In this document: positions 32,456-44,803 of the stretch, piece after piece
How the letters are laid out: every line of letters begins with the position of its first letter
Numbering within the stretch: the stretch's first letter is position 1
Assembly: GCA_012274445.1 (NCBI GenBank)
Contig: JAAROD010000093.1
Span: forward strand, 1,054,001 to 1,118,000
DNA: 64,000 nucleotides
Direction of reading: 5' to 3'
From: Sclerotiophoma versabilis
Lineage: Eukaryota; Ascomycota; Dothideomycetes; Pleosporales; Didymellaceae
The notes under the pieces: generated by a model
The model's database searches: none
Seen by the model: the letters and a program-made list of their open reading frames with translations, nothing else
What the model was told of the DNA's origin: nothing
Made by a program: the position numbers and the translations under genes

Positions 32456-35400
32456 CGCTGATGCACAAGCTGCGCGCACATCAGCATGCTCGGTAGCTCT
32501 TTGAGTGGATGCTGTAAATGCAAGCTGACTTTCAGAAGGGGTTCAGAAACTCAAAAAGCAACCACATCATGTAGTCGAAGCTCAGAACGAGCACTTGTGC
32601 CGAAAGACTCGTGAGAACCCGGTCATTCCTTGTGCAGATCACGACCCCTTATGGGTAAGCCTAAAGGTCGAGCCACTTTGTGACAGGGATCACTTGGGCG
32701 GATGCTTGCCGGAATACGGTCAGCACATACGGAGTATAAAGTCCGATTTGGAAACAGCGCAATTGACGATGGTTCGTTCACATCCGACATGGAATTGTGC
32801 TGCTCTACGTCATGCCTATGAAAGGAGCCGCAGAGACTTGTAAGCGTGCTTTGAGTAGTGGAAGGTTGCATGCCCCGAAACCTAAGTCAACGGTGTTTAG
32901 TATTGATGGTGTTCGCAAGGAACAAGCAAAAATTCGTGGAGAGCGTGCCCCATAACAACTCTCGTAAACGGTTCGTTTCCGGCCTTGGGAGTTGCTTTTA
33001 GACCAAAGCAACGGTAACTTGATGTTACAAGGGAGGTGTAGGCAATACAATTTCAAGCCTTCATTTGAGTGTCAACGCGTATACTCATCCTTTGCGGCCG
33101 TCGAATTGTAAGGCAGACTAACACAAGCTTTTCTGTGAAGGTATCCTGCAAACAAACCCGTATCTCCCCCGAATCAGAATCGGTGATAACGAGGTTTCAA
33201 ATCGAGCTATCAGTGTGCCCCGTGTCTAGTGTTGGTTACACAACATCATCATCCACGCAAGCTATCGCATTCCGCAATGCACGTCTGCTTTTGTTGCACC
33301 TCAACTTTTGCTTTCACGCTCCAGACTTGATCGAATTTTGGCGGGGTTTCCGGTGAACATTCATGTAACAACGATTGCAGTGCCCTTGATCGTAGAACAT
33401 TGACGATTCGGACGGATCGCCTATTGCTGTTCTGCTATGCTGGCTTGCTCAGCAGCGTGCTGTCCTTGGTGTTTACTCTTAGATGTTTCCCCACAAGTTC
33501 AGTAGTCTAGTAAGGCGTGCGACGGCGGGCCAGGCCATCAATGATCCTAGAAGAGCTCTTCAAGTGGGTAGAAAGGCAAATGTCTAGCGGAGCTCGAAGT
33601 GGACGCATCCATACGCATCGAGAGGCCCCCTTGCCGGTGGTATGACGTCTGTCGAACTGCTGCCCTTTGAGAAGCACTTCGCGGTGATGGTGCGACAAAC
33701 TGTCGATTCGAAGAGCTAGAAGGACTTGCTTCTTCGACTCCCTTGGATTATGCGATATTGGAGGGCTTGCAGCACGCCAGCTATCATGGCCTTTTGTGGA
33801 TTTATTCTTGCATGACAGCCAATGAGCAAATTGCATTGCTGTGCAGGAGGAAGGCCCGGGGATCGATTGGAGGCGTCCGCCATGGCAACCGGGGATCGAG
33901 TGCCGGCCGGTACATGCTTCTTACGGCCTAGGTAGCTCGAGCGAGCCAGTGGATCCCTGCCGTATTGAGGCTGCAAAATGCGACCGTGGCGTGGGATTTT
34001 GGTGGAGCACGACAAGCAGCCTCGCGCAGGAGCCCTGCCTAGTCGGGTGCGTGCTTGCTGCGCGGGCCTTCATGCGGGCGACCGCAGCTGTGACGAGCAG
34101 CTCGAGTCACGGCGATGGTGTCGGAGACGGCATATGGCAGGTCCCTGGGTGTGTGCCTGCGCAGGTTGGGTTCAGAAGAAGCATTGAGTGGCCGTCGACT
34201 CTGGAGTGGCTCGATGGCGAGTGCTCACAGCAAACCATGCGCGCCCAGATTCCTCGCGTCAGGCTGGCGCAGACGCGACTGTACGCGGGCGTGCGCGAAC
34301 TGCTCAACGTTTTATTGTCAAGTGCAAGCGCAGGGAACGGAGGCCGGGGAATACTCACTGGCCTCCCTCGTGAGCACGGCCTGGAATGAGCGAATCGTGA
34401 TCCACCCCGCGGCCGGACGTTGGTCACGACACTCCCTGGCCGCCCACCCCTGCCGCGCCCTGACAGTAGGCGGCGTGCCCAGCGCCCACGTCGGGCCCTG
34501 AAGCTTTTCGAGCTTGTCCCCAAGCTGGCAGTTTGGTGCAGGTCGTGGGTCGAGGGATCCGCAGGCGACGAGCAATAATAGTGCCGTGGCCCTGCGTGCA
34601 TCATAGTCACTCTCCCTCCCTCTGATCGCTTCGCCGTTGCGTGAACACTCACCCGCCCAGTACGCAGCCGTGTTGTCGTGCAGTATTGTTCTCGGCCGCT
34701 CTTTCCCTGGCTCGCTCGAGCGCCTCATCATAGCGGACGACCGTTGAGAGGGGCCCCGCGGCTTGTCTCTCCCTGCGCCGATTCAAGTGCAGGCCGAACC
34801 CTTGCAGCGAGTCCACAGTCCCTTCCTGAGATACCGGCACTAGGCGTCACCGCTTGTGCTGCATATCGAGCACCTGCCCCTCCTTATCACCACCTGCTAT
34901 CCGTTCGGCCTCATCCACGAGAGACAAACTGCGTCTGAGACCTCACCAATCGCTCTCTATCCGCGCCACACCTCTGTTGCAGCTCTCCTCGGCGCATTGA
35001 ACCCAGCTGCCTGTTTCACGGCGAGCATCAACTCCGGCTGTCCAATTGACCGTTCCCAAACAGGTAATTGACCTCTCTTCGCCGTGAAAAGCAACACGTC
35101 AGCCACCCGTTGGCACTGGCATTCGAGCACATTCACCGCGCGCCACCGTCACCAAGTCACCACTGTTTATTGCGTTGGGTGTGCCGCCTCGTGTTTTTCG
35201 CCTACATTCACTACATTCCTTTACCACGCCCGATTGGGTGGCGTCATTCCTTACCCAGCCCACCACCTCGATCACAATAATAACATAGCGACAGCGATTG
35301 AGCAACATCAACAACACCAAACATCGACAGAACAAACGGGCCCCTCTTCACGATACCCACATCAGACCACACCGGTGCGGTCAAAGAGCATTCACTGTCA

Positions 35401-35521
35401 CGGTTCGACCAACATTACATACTTGGACTCGATGCTGCGGCACACCCAAGCAACGACGCCCAATTAGCGACTCTCATTCCGGACCGCCACTACCAACTGT
35501 TTGTTGCGCACCGCTTCAAGG

Positions 35522-38500
35522 ATGAGCGACTATACCGTAGACTCAGAGGAGGTGGAGAGGTACCCGAGTGATATGGTTGCGCCTCTCAACATCTCCAAAT
35601 CACCCAAGAAGTCGCGAACAAGCATTTACGGACACAGCCGCCAGTCTTCGCGAGCCCTCTCGATACGTTCACAATCACAGTCCCAAATATCTCCACCATT
35701 GACGCCTACAACGACAGGTGACTCAACGACACAACAACTCCCTGCCCAGTCAGTCTTCCACCACTACCTGCGCGCCTTCTACCATTACGTTCCAGCTTCC
35801 ACAGTGTCTTCGTCGACAGATGAGTCGTCGATAACAGTGGCAATCAAACAGGGCGACGTCATCTTGGTACATTCAGTACATCCCAACGGGTGGGCTGATG
35901 GTACTCTACTTGGGTCTGGAGCACGTGGGTGGCTGCCCACAAATTATTGCGAACCCTACGACCACCCTACTATTCGCAACCTACTCAATGCATTAACACA
36001 TTTGTGGGATCTCGTTCGCGATGGTGAGAGTGGGAATTTGATCGCGTTTACCAAGCAGGATTATGTCAGGGGAATGATCTCTGGTATACGGTTCTTCCTG
36101 GTAAGACTAAAGAGCATATATCAGACCCTTGTAGACGACCACTTACCCCATGTAGGAAAGAACCGACTGTTTATCAAGAGACTCGTACCTGATTGTGGCG
36201 CACGTCGGCTTGCGGCGCATGCGAAAAGGGCTTCTTGGTGATCTTTCCACACTGGTCAAGACTGCAAAGAAGCTACAAGAATCGTTGCAATCGAACGAGG
36301 ATGCTGGACCAGTATTTGATCTGTTGGATGAGCTCGTGCTCAAGGCATTTAAGCTTGTGACACGAGCGGTCAGATTCCTCGATATCTGGGCCACGGATGC
36401 GGTGTCGTTATCGTTCGAGCTGAAAGACAGGAGCACACAACGACCACTAACACCGCCAGCCGACTCTGCTGACACTGTCGTGCTACCGTCGTCAGCGCCA
36501 ACTCCAGCAGAAGATGATAGCCTACCAGCCAATCAATGCGAATCTTCAGTCGCACAAGCGCCCGTTCTAGCGCAAGATGACCAGGACTCCACCACAACTC
36601 AGCCAGCACGGAACCTCAACCGCCTTTCTGTTGCATTTTCAATACCTTCAGAATCGGATTCACTCCAATCACCTACACCACCTACTCAGCCCCAGACCCA
36701 AGTCAAGAGGCTTTCTGTCACTCACCGACTGTCGTACACAGGAGCGTCGCCGGGTGCTCGTAAGGAGAACCTTGCCTCGGAACGCCTGAACACTGCTCAA
36801 GACTCATTCCTTGGATTCATTGGGTCTTTCATTGGATTGCATCTCCAGTCAAGGTCCTCGGAAGAGTTGGCTCATATCACTCAGCAATCCGTCGTCGCCT
36901 GTCGCCAGCTACTTACTGTTGTCGAAGAAGTATGGGAACGCGACTCACGAAGATCGAACGCTTTAGAAGAATCACGGGACATCATGTACTTGCGACTTAC
37001 CGAGCTAGTACAAGCTACCAAAGACATGTTCAACTCTTCGGATACCGACATGGACGAAGCGGTCTTCACACCAAGCTCCGGACAACAGCTTGTCGCTGCT
37101 GCTACTAGCTGTGTCCGATCTGCTGGCGATTGTGTTGCTAAAACTCGACTGGTCATCGAGAAAATTGGGGACTTTGAGTTCGAAGCGGCCGGCTTGGGGT
37201 TGTCGCAATCAATTTTTGAACAAGTTGAACTCGCTGAACCTCAGGAAGATCTCGATATAACACAGAGGATTTCAGAGCCAACCATGGAGACGGACAAGCC
37301 TTTGCCGGCACCGCCTGCGGATGAACAACAGTCATTGGCTCCATCAGTAACATCCGCGTCAAAACCACTACCAGATATTCCTGAGCAGTCACTTTCAGAT
37401 ACGGAGAGCTTAGAACTACCACCTACCATACCTGCTGCAACCGTGGAGAGCCCGGAGAGCCCTACGGCGCCCTCTTTCACCTCATCGTTGCAGCCTGTCA
37501 ATGAAGATCACGCCATTACCTTGGACCAACCCATGACATACGAGCCTACTGGAAGTTCAGCAGGCATCATGCCACCGACTTCCAAAGCTACTCGAAGTGA
37601 TAGCGTCAATGCTTCGGTGGCTGACTCCAGCAGCACGTTCCACTTCAGCGTTGGCAACGGAAGTGTCGTCTCTCATACATCCACTCGAGCTACCACACCA
37701 GACCACGTGCCCTCCAAGAAGCAGAGCTTCCAAACCCTAACCAGTAGCTTTGGCAGCTCTTCTGAGTTACGATCGTTGGTGAGCGAAGACGTCGCCGCTG
37801 GTGAAGAGCACTTGCTGGAGACAACGTACGTTCACGAGCTTGTGTACAACAAGGAAGGCCAGATCTCTGGTGGCTCTCTTCCTGCCCTTGTCGAGCAGCT
37901 CACGACACATGAGGCGACCCCGGACGCCGTCTTTGTTACTACCTTTTATCTTACTTTCCGCCTATTCACCACACCGATTGAACTAGCACAAAGTCTCATT
38001 GACCGCTTCGACTATATTGGTGACAGCCAAGCAGTTGGCGTTCCAGTTCGCCTCAGGGTTTACAACGTTTTCAAGGGCTGGCTCGAGAGCCACTGGTCAG
38101 CTGATAGTGACTCGGTTGCCCTAGGCTTGATCTTGTCGTTTGCTACTGGAAAGCTCCGAGCTTCTCTACCAACAGCAGGCAAACGACTTGCAGAACTTAC
38201 CTCTAAGGTTACCGAGGTTCGCGCAGGCGCTCTTGTGCCGAGACTTGTCTCCTCCATTGGAAGGACGGGTGTCTCAAATACGATGTTCTCATCCAACGAT
38301 ATCAATGCGCCATCGCCGATTATCACCAAGAGTCAGCTCACCGCGCTCAGGTCCAGCAAGGAGGGCCGTACGCAATGCAACATCCTGGACTTTGACCCTA
38401 TGGAGTTGGCCAGACAATTCACTATCATCGAGTCCAAGCTGTTTTGTGCAATTCAGCCAGAAGAGCTCCTGGCATTGGAGTGGACCAAGAAGTGTGACTC

Positions 38501-39278
38501 GAAGGCTACTAATGTCAAGGCCATGTCAACCTTGTCGACTGACCTTGCCAACTTGGTAGCAGACACGATCCTCCAACTTGAGGATGCGAAAAAACGAGCC
38601 GTTATGATCAAGCATTGGGTCAAGATCGCTGCCAAGTGCTTAGAGCTGAACAACTACGACTCTCTCATGGCCATCATCTGCTCTCTGAACTCATCAATGG
38701 TCATGCGCCTAAAGAAGACCTGGGAGCTTGTCTCCACGAAGACCAAGGTTCGCTTGGAAGAACTCAAGACCATCACCGACGTTGGGCGCAACTATGCCGT
38801 TCTTCGCCAACGATTACACAACCACGTCGCACCGTGCATCCCGTTCGTTGGAATCTACCTCACCGATCTTACCTTCATCGATGTCGGTAATGGCACCACC
38901 CGTCAACTCCCTGGCGAGTCTGGATCTGATAGCATGACTGTGATCAACTTTGACAAACATCTGAAGACAGCCAAGATTGTCGGCCAGCTGCAATCGTTTC
39001 AGGTGCCTTACCGTCTGGCTGCCGTCCCTGAGATGCAAGACTGGATGGAAACACAGATCCAGCGAGTGCGATCGAGCGACCAAGCCAACGTCCAGAGCTA
39101 CTACCGTCGCTCTCTTCTTCTCGAGCCACGAGAGCTCCAGCACTCTATCCGAGGTTCTCCATCTATAGACAGCAGTGCTCAAAGCACGCTTACAGCCGAG
39201 AGTCGCAACACTTCACGAGACAAATTCGATTTCCTCAACTTCAACTTCTCCACGAATAGCCTAATGAAGGGCTCTTAG
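35522..39278 (+). CDS. Ras guanine nucleotide exchange factor, CDC25/Ste6 type
   Basis: Two exons, 35522-36100 and 36156-39278, give 1233 residues. An SH3 domain spans about residues 82-147 (GDVILVHSVHPNGWADGTLL, then ARGWLPTNYC). The intron (gtaaga...catgtag, 55 nt) is placed because the join gives FFLERTDCLSRDSYLIVAHV. Middle regions are Ser/Pro-rich and disordered. The RasGEF N-terminal module lies near 746-812 (LETTYVHELVYNKEGQISGG) and the catalytic domain near 935-1160 (DFDPMELARQFTIIESKLFC, IAAKCLELNNYDSLMAIICS, PCIPFVGIYLTDLTFID). It should load GTP on Ras at the plasma membrane and feed the cAMP-PKA or MAPK pathways. The ATG at 35522 is the first in the frame. Confidence 0.95.
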
Positions 39279-39841
39279 ATTTACTGCTTCAGGGTGCACA
39301 TAGGCGTCGCTTCAACTTTTGGATACCCATCATATTTATTACTCACGCCAGACTGGCATTTCACAGCTCGTAAAGGCGCTCAAGCGTCTGTCGACTCAGC
39401 GTTTCTCTCATGCTATGTTGCGGATATTCACGATATCATGTTTCGTTTTTCATATGCTTTGTTGTTCTATACCACGGGGGATTTGTCAATATTGGGACGG
39501 AGTTCAAAAAGGATACGCTGACGTGGCAGTCACATACCACTAGCATTTGCGTGCAAAAGCGCGGGTTAAAGAAGGCGAGACCGCAACCAGTCTTATGTAG
39601 TCATAGTATCCATGTTCATAAAACATGAGGCATCTGACGAGCAACGAATAATCGTCAAGACAAATTTGATTACATTCAGCTGCATTGTGACAAAATGTTT
39701 TGGTGTTGAGTCTTTCAAGTGGGGCCCATCGCGACATTGGACGACCCCACCCCGCCATGCAACCACCCTCCACAACTACGCAATCGCGATCTTCACAAAC
39801 CCAGCAATCGCACTCAGAATCACACAGCGCACGCATTCACA
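39279..39841. other. Intergenic, RasGEF to rhodanese
   Basis: Terminator of the RasGEF gene and promoter of the rhodanese gene; no further coding signal. Confidence 0.5.
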
Positions 39842-40282
39842 ATGCCGCAAGAACTCGTCATCGACGTCCGCTCGCCCCTCGAATTTTCCACCGGCCCCCT
39901 TGTCTCCGACATCGCGCCCACCGTCAACATCGAGTACACGCAGATCGACTCGCTCGCCGAGATTTATGCGCAGCAAGGCACCACTGTTTCGAAAGATGAC
40001 CATATCACACTGTACTGTCGCAGTGGACGCAGAAGCGATATTGCAAAGAGGAGGCTTGAGCAGCTTGGGTATGCGAATGTGAGGGATATCGGCGGGTTTG
40101 AGGAGGCGAGACGGGTTTTAGATAAGGAGACTGTGGGGAGGCAGTTGGAGGGGCTGGCCGGAGAAGACGCTGCTGTTGCGAAGAAAGCGGACGAGAGTCC
40201 AGCAAAGGATGATGGGAAGACGAAGGTTCGGCAAGAATCGTTCGGGGCGCTTCTGGCTGGGTTAAAGGAGTGTGATGAATGA
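39842..40282 (+). CDS. Single-domain rhodanese (sulfurtransferase)
   Basis: A single exon of 146 residues with the ATG in good context (attcacaATGCCGC). The rhodanese fold begins at once (ELVIDVRSPLEF), and the active-site loop is CRSGRRSDIAKR with the catalytic cysteine at about residue 59. The conserved GYANVRDIGGFEEA follows. The last 40 residues are charged and low-complexity. Single-domain rhodaneses carry a persulfide on the cysteine and pass sulfur to acceptors such as cyanide or thiols; the physiological acceptor here is not known. No targeting signal is evident, so it is probably cytosolic. Confidence 0.85.
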   Translation: MPQELVIDVRSPLEFSTGPLVSDIAPTVNIEYTQIDSLAEIYAQQGTTVSKDDHITLYCRSGRRSDIAKRRLEQLGYANVRDIGGFEEARRVLDKETVGRQLEGLAGEDAAVAKKADESPAKDDGKTKVRQESFGALLAGLKECDE

Positions 40283-40652
40283 GCAGAAGGCGTGCGAGAG
40301 GAGAGCAATGGTACGGTACGGTACGGTACGCCTGACAAATTGCTATGACTTTAATATGGGTGAAGTATTTCGAGGGTGGAAAGAGCTGGAAGAGGTGGAG
40401 CGATCAGGACTGAGGAGTTGGGGAACTTATGCCAAAGCCCTGGGCGTGTGGTGGAGTAGAAACAGGAGCGTGGAGGAGATGTCACAATTGCAGCGAGATG
40501 CCCAATATCAAATGCTTGCATTTGGGTATATACACAGGTAATACCAGATTCCCTAACGAGTGTGTAAAGTTGGTTCTAATAATGCTCCTTCGCTATGCTC
40601 TTTGCTGACCGCTGTTCAGTACTCAAACAACACACGTGCGCCTACTGGCAAT
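40283..40652. other. Convergent intergenic region with GTACG microsatellite
   Basis: Lies between the converging rhodanese and dioxygenase genes. It has four tandem gtacg units at 40311-40330 and no coding signal of its own. Confidence 0.6.
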
Positions 40653-42139
40653 TTAGCTGTGGTGGGGACTCTTGTCCTGCTTCTGTGCCTGCTGCTCGCC
40701 CTGCTTCTGGCTTTGCGGCTGCTGGGGCTGCTGCTGGGGCTGGCCCTGGCCGTTGCTCTGGCCCTGGCCCTTACCGCCCTGAGGACCCTTGGAAGGGGCA
40801 GCGGACGGGGTGATTGAATCAGCAGCAGCAGTGGAGGCAGCAGAAGATAAGATAGCGGAGGAGGAAGCGACTTCAGACGAAGAGACGAGAGTAGTCAAGG
40901 TGGAGCCAACAGCGAGGTCAGTGGCACCGGAAGGAGCAATACCGGAAGGAGCAGCACCGGAAGGCATAACGCCAGTAGGAGCACCGTTAGTACCATTACC
41001 ACCAGGAGGAGAACCACCACCGCCCATGCCAGAGTTTTCGTTGGCAACACCGCCCTCGGCGTAGAGATTGGCAGCAGGAGTGACGTTGTAAGAAGAGCTG
41101 GAATCCATGCCAAAAGCCAACCATCCAAAAATACCTTCAGACAGATCGTCACCAAGCAGAACGTACTCGATCATGGGGTCGACATCGCTGGCCTCCTCGC
41201 TGAGTATGGAGTCCTCGGAGTTCTCAGTGATTTGCTGGGTGTTGCTGGCGTAGGGCTCAATGGCATCGACAGCCTCAATGAGGTCCTGGTCGAAGAACAT
41301 CTGTCCAACGTGGCTGACCGAAGTCCCAGTCAAAGTGTTGTTGTCGTTGACGGTGGCATCCAGAGTGTGCGTCATGACGTGAATGTGGGTAGCACGGCCA
41401 GTGTAGTGACCGGGGAACAAAGTGTCGAATTGTACGACACCGCTCTCGTCAGCCTGGCTGATACCGCGGAGGAAGGTGTTGTCGAGGTTCGACTCGTCGC
41501 TGCTGTCGCCATTGCCGCTAGCGACGACACCGGAGTAGACACCGGTGGAGTTGCAGTGCCACAGCTCGAGGTAGACCGAGGGAACGGGCTTACAGGTGTT
41601 GACATCGATGACCTGTATGTCGAGGTGCAGAGGCACGCCCTCCTGTTCCTCGGTGATGTCCGCTCGTATCAGCTCGCCCTGGACCCAGTAGGGACCCTGG
41701 GTGACCTCAGGGGTGAGGATGCAGGAGTTATTGCCGGTGAAGAGAACCGAGGGGTCGGTGTCAGCGGTGATGCCAGTCAGGTTGGATGCGTGGGTAGTGG
41801 CGAGGACGGTATCCAGGTCACGGGCTCGGAGGTAGTTCTTCTCTGTAGAAGTCGTCAATAATCGAACTCTGCCGGGCTGCAGTCGCACAACTTACGCTGA
41901 TCGATGGCACGCTTAGCACGCATCTTTTTGACCTCGAGGCTGCGACGATGAGCCATGGCAAGGTCATTGCCGCGAGCCTTCAAAGTGTCGGCGCAGTGGG
42001 CGAGAGAGCGCTTGTGGGTGCTCAAGTACGCAGCGCGCTGAGCAATCTCACGGGCATGCTCCTCGGGACTGTCGCCTGGATGAGCAGCAGACGGTTGAGC
42101 GAGAAGAGCAGCTCCTACAAGAGCGGAAATGAACTTCAT
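40653..42139 (-). CDS. Secreted intradiol ring-cleavage dioxygenase
   Basis: Two exons, 42139-41896 and 41842-40653, give 477 residues with a 53-nt intron. MKFISALVGAALLAQPSAAH is a clear signal peptide, so the protein is secreted. The catalytic core has ILTPEVTQGPYWVQGE, LELWHCNSTGVYSG and FPGHYTGRATHIHVMTH. By comparison with bacterial 3,4-PCD, Tyr184, Tyr228, His234 and His236 are the expected Fe(III) ligands. Such enzymes open catechol-type rings and in fungi are linked to extracellular aromatic or lignin-derived substrates; the exact substrate is not predictable. The last 150 residues are Gly/Ser/Pro- then Gln-rich, with repeated PSGA units, and form a long non-catalytic tail. It may be wall-associated. 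Confidence 0.9.
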
Positions 42140-44197
42140 GGTGAGGATCGGGCTGAACAAGAGGAGTGAATGGACTGTTGTGAAGAAGTGAATGAGCTGA
42201 TGACAATTCCACGGACGCCTGAGATCTGGAGCTTTATATCACCGCAAGTTGGGGTGATTTCCACCTCTAGACTGTCGACATCGCCATGTTCAGGCCTTGC
42301 TCAGGCTGAGTCGTCACCAAGCATACGCAAGGCACTGGGTTGAGCACTGGCGCCCGGCTTGGCAGAGACATGCTAGGCGGCGCCAGATGAGATCTCCGAG
42401 CGTTGTTGGTGTTCCCCAGATTCTGGTGGTGTTGTGCAGATTTTGCTGCAATTGACACACTCATGGTAGGTGTCATCTCCAGCCCCCTACCAGAGCGTTC
42501 TGCTCTCTCATGCAGATGTAGAAATCGCATGCCTATCGAGCTGCTCAGAATCGATTGAACGCAACAGCCTTGATTTTTTCAGGCAGGCAACTCCGTTCAT
42601 ACCAACGTAGCCATGTTCCTCCCGCTCCTTAGTTTCGTTTGAAACACCGCGCCCGTACCTTCGCATACGTAAGCTGCTGCGCACCAATCAGCCTTTTCAC
42701 AATGCAAAGCAGATACTAGCATATCAGACCAGACCTGCTAATGAATACATGGTGACATGCGGATTTGGTGTCGTGACGCGTCTTGCACGCTTTGGCCCGC
42801 TGTATACGTATGATTCGCTTGGCAATCTAACCGAGTGCAGTATGGCGAGTGAAGGAACTGGCAAACTTCAACTCCTGTTGACAGGTCTGGATGTTCCGCT
42901 ACGCTGGACAGCCAATAAATGTGTCTCGAGTTACGCAGGTCCACGACATTTAGTGTTGATGGCGGCTGCAGAAGGCGGAGTGGACCGGCTTGGCACGAGT
43001 GCTTAACTCCAGGTCAAGTGTGCTTGCGTACGGGACGAGGCGCGTTACGAGTCTTGATCTGCATTTCTTCTGGCTAACATTGCCTTCTGTGGTGGAGGGC
43101 GATTCCGATGTTGTGGATGTTGAACTGTTGGCGATTTTTATTGGTATCCAGGCAATGTGCATCATGGGAAGACACGGTGATGAGATTGCGTGGTGGAAAG
43201 ATGGGTACGCATGCTTGGATGAGCAAGGAGTGCCGTGATGGTGAATGATGACAGGCTTGAGTGAGTATGATCTTGGTTGCACACTCGTGTAGGCGCTCTT
43301 GCTGCGTACTCAAGCGTACACTTCCAGCGACTTCTAGTAACGCGCAGCGACGACGCGGCTGGGTGCAAACCAGCCCTTCTCTTTCCTCATCACCTCGGTT
43401 GAATGTGAATGTTTCTGCAGGCCGACCGACGTCGAGTAACTAAATGCCGAGGAAGTATGATCAGCAAGTGACGGTAAGATTCTATCCTGATCAGCTGAAG
43501 CATGATAAGCAGAGCATGGAATACTCCATAGCTGTGCACTTACCACATGGTTGACAGAGAGACCGAATTCTGTGTTCTAGAAGCCAGAACAGTTCCAGGT
43601 TGCGGCCGCTGTACACGCAACATCGTTGACGCTGAGCGATCGCTACTTCATCGATGTTTCAGAAAGGGTTATGCGGGAGAAGGCTCAGACAACGTGACAG
43701 TAGATCACGGTATTCAATCTGAACAAGAGTTTGTCTCTAAAAGACTATGTTTCTTTGCGTTGGGGGCCTCTGGGTACAATAACATGCACACGGGGGATAA
43801 ACTCTCTTCCGGCGCTATAATGAGCTGCGAAACATCACCACAGAGCCTGTGATGGCTCGAGGCCGCGACCCACCTGTCTCAAGCTCCTCTCCAGGCTGCA
43901 AATGACTCCTGCTCTTGTGTCACTTCAAGCCAAGCCACATGTTACGGTACCACCACGCTGAGCATCCGAAAAGAAAGCTTCCCGGAGAACTCTTGGCTGT
44001 TGACGGAGACCCCACTCGCTGGGTGACAAGCCCTCGTGGCCATTGCCTAAGAATGGAAAGACCCTCGTTCCACGCCATCGTCCTCTTTGAGATGGAACGC
44101 TGCTGCGTATTTAGCTTGTCATTGTAAAGTCGATCGCAGATCCAGCCAATAACAAGGGTTTACGTACAAGTTGGAAGGCGTTCAACACTGAGGCATT
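42140..44197. other. Intergenic region
   Basis: The first few hundred bases are the dioxygenase promoter. The rest shows only short frames without coding character (the longest, 43282-42950 minus and 43547-43852 plus, have no recognisable domain). Confidence 0.5.
42233..42238 (-). promoter_or_regulatory. TATA box of the dioxygenase gene
   Basis: TATAAA (within gatataaagc, minus strand) lies 94 bp before the dioxygenase start codon, a usual distance for an inducible fungal gene with a short leader. Confidence 0.4.
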
Positions 44198-44803
44198 TTA
44201 TGACCCAAATTGCATATGCTCCATGTTCCAGGCACGATGGAAGAGGATCTTGCAATAAGGTCTGTCGCCGTCATGTCTGCTAAGGGTAACATGACTACCA
44301 ACCTCGGTATCGTCAAGTCCTGCAGAACTCGAGCTGGTAAGAATGACTGCCTCGTGGCTTCCTATTGGCGTATCGCATCGCCATCCATGCGTAACGCGCA
44401 ACAGGTCAGTTGGTTGGAGATTTTGCACGTGCTCCTTGATGGTCTTGTTGTAGACATCCGTGTGGCCCCCGTTGAAGTCGAGTCTTTCGATCGCTATGAA
44501 CGGCGCATCGATCAGGATTGGACTAGCGGTACTTAGCTCCAAGTGTATAGTCCACTGGAAATCAAGGAGCTCCTCTTGCGGACCCAAAATCTCGTCCCGT
44601 GCCGGAGAAGCCAGAAACTTCAGATGTGCATCCAGACTTGGCCAGACGCCAAAAATATAAATGAGGCTTGAATCTTCGATGCAGCTGAAGAAACGTGAGT
44701 TGGTCTGCAGCTTGCCTCGAACCAGCGATAGGCTCTCGAGCAGCGCTGGATCATCGACGGCCACCCCCTTCAAACGTAGCTGGGTTATTTCGACAACAGG
44801 CAT
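44198..44803 (-). CDS. Dimeric alpha/beta-barrel (ABM-like) protein
   Basis: A single exon of 201 residues starting at ATG 44803. MPVVEITQLRLKGVAVDDPA followed by SLIYIFGVWPSLDAHLKFLA is the pattern of fungal antibiotic-biosynthesis-monooxygenase-like (dimeric alpha/beta-barrel) proteins, which often occur as two ferredoxin-like repeats. A second, weaker repeat begins near residue 100 (APFIAIERLDFNG). Some relatives are cofactor-free oxygenases, many are uncharacterised. No catalytic residues can be assigned and the substrate is unknown. There are no secondary-metabolite core enzymes nearby. Confidence 0.65.
   Translation of the reverse strand: MPVVEITQLRLKGVAVDDPALLESLSLVRGKLQTNSRFFSCIEDSSLIYIFGVWPSLDAHLKFLASPARDEILGPQEELLDFQWTIHLELSTASPILIDAPFIAIERLDFNGGHTDVYNKTIKEHVQNLQPTDLLRVTHGWRCDTPIGSHEAVILTSSSSAGLDDTEVGSHVTLSRHDGDRPYCKILFHRAWNMEHMQFGS

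Larger units (their letters stand above)
26701..35521. other. 8.8-kb gene-poor block
   Basis: No gene can be supported over nearly 9 kb in a window that otherwise averages about one gene per 2.5 kb. It contains a tandem repeat (28808-29145 with outlying partial copies), an AT-rich patch (about 32350-32455), a 14-bp palindrome (gtgggccggcccac, 28545-28558) and a GC-richer segment (33840-34800). The last part, about 34850-35521, is probably the RasGEF promoter and leader. The longest frames (31972-31514 minus; 33841-34389 plus; 34652-34107 minus) have no recognisable domain and low-complexity composition. Confidence 0.6.

Noticed and set aside
34107..34652. 181-codon minus-strand ORF
   Set aside because: Arg/Ser/Pro-rich translation of a GC-rich stretch without domain or splice context.
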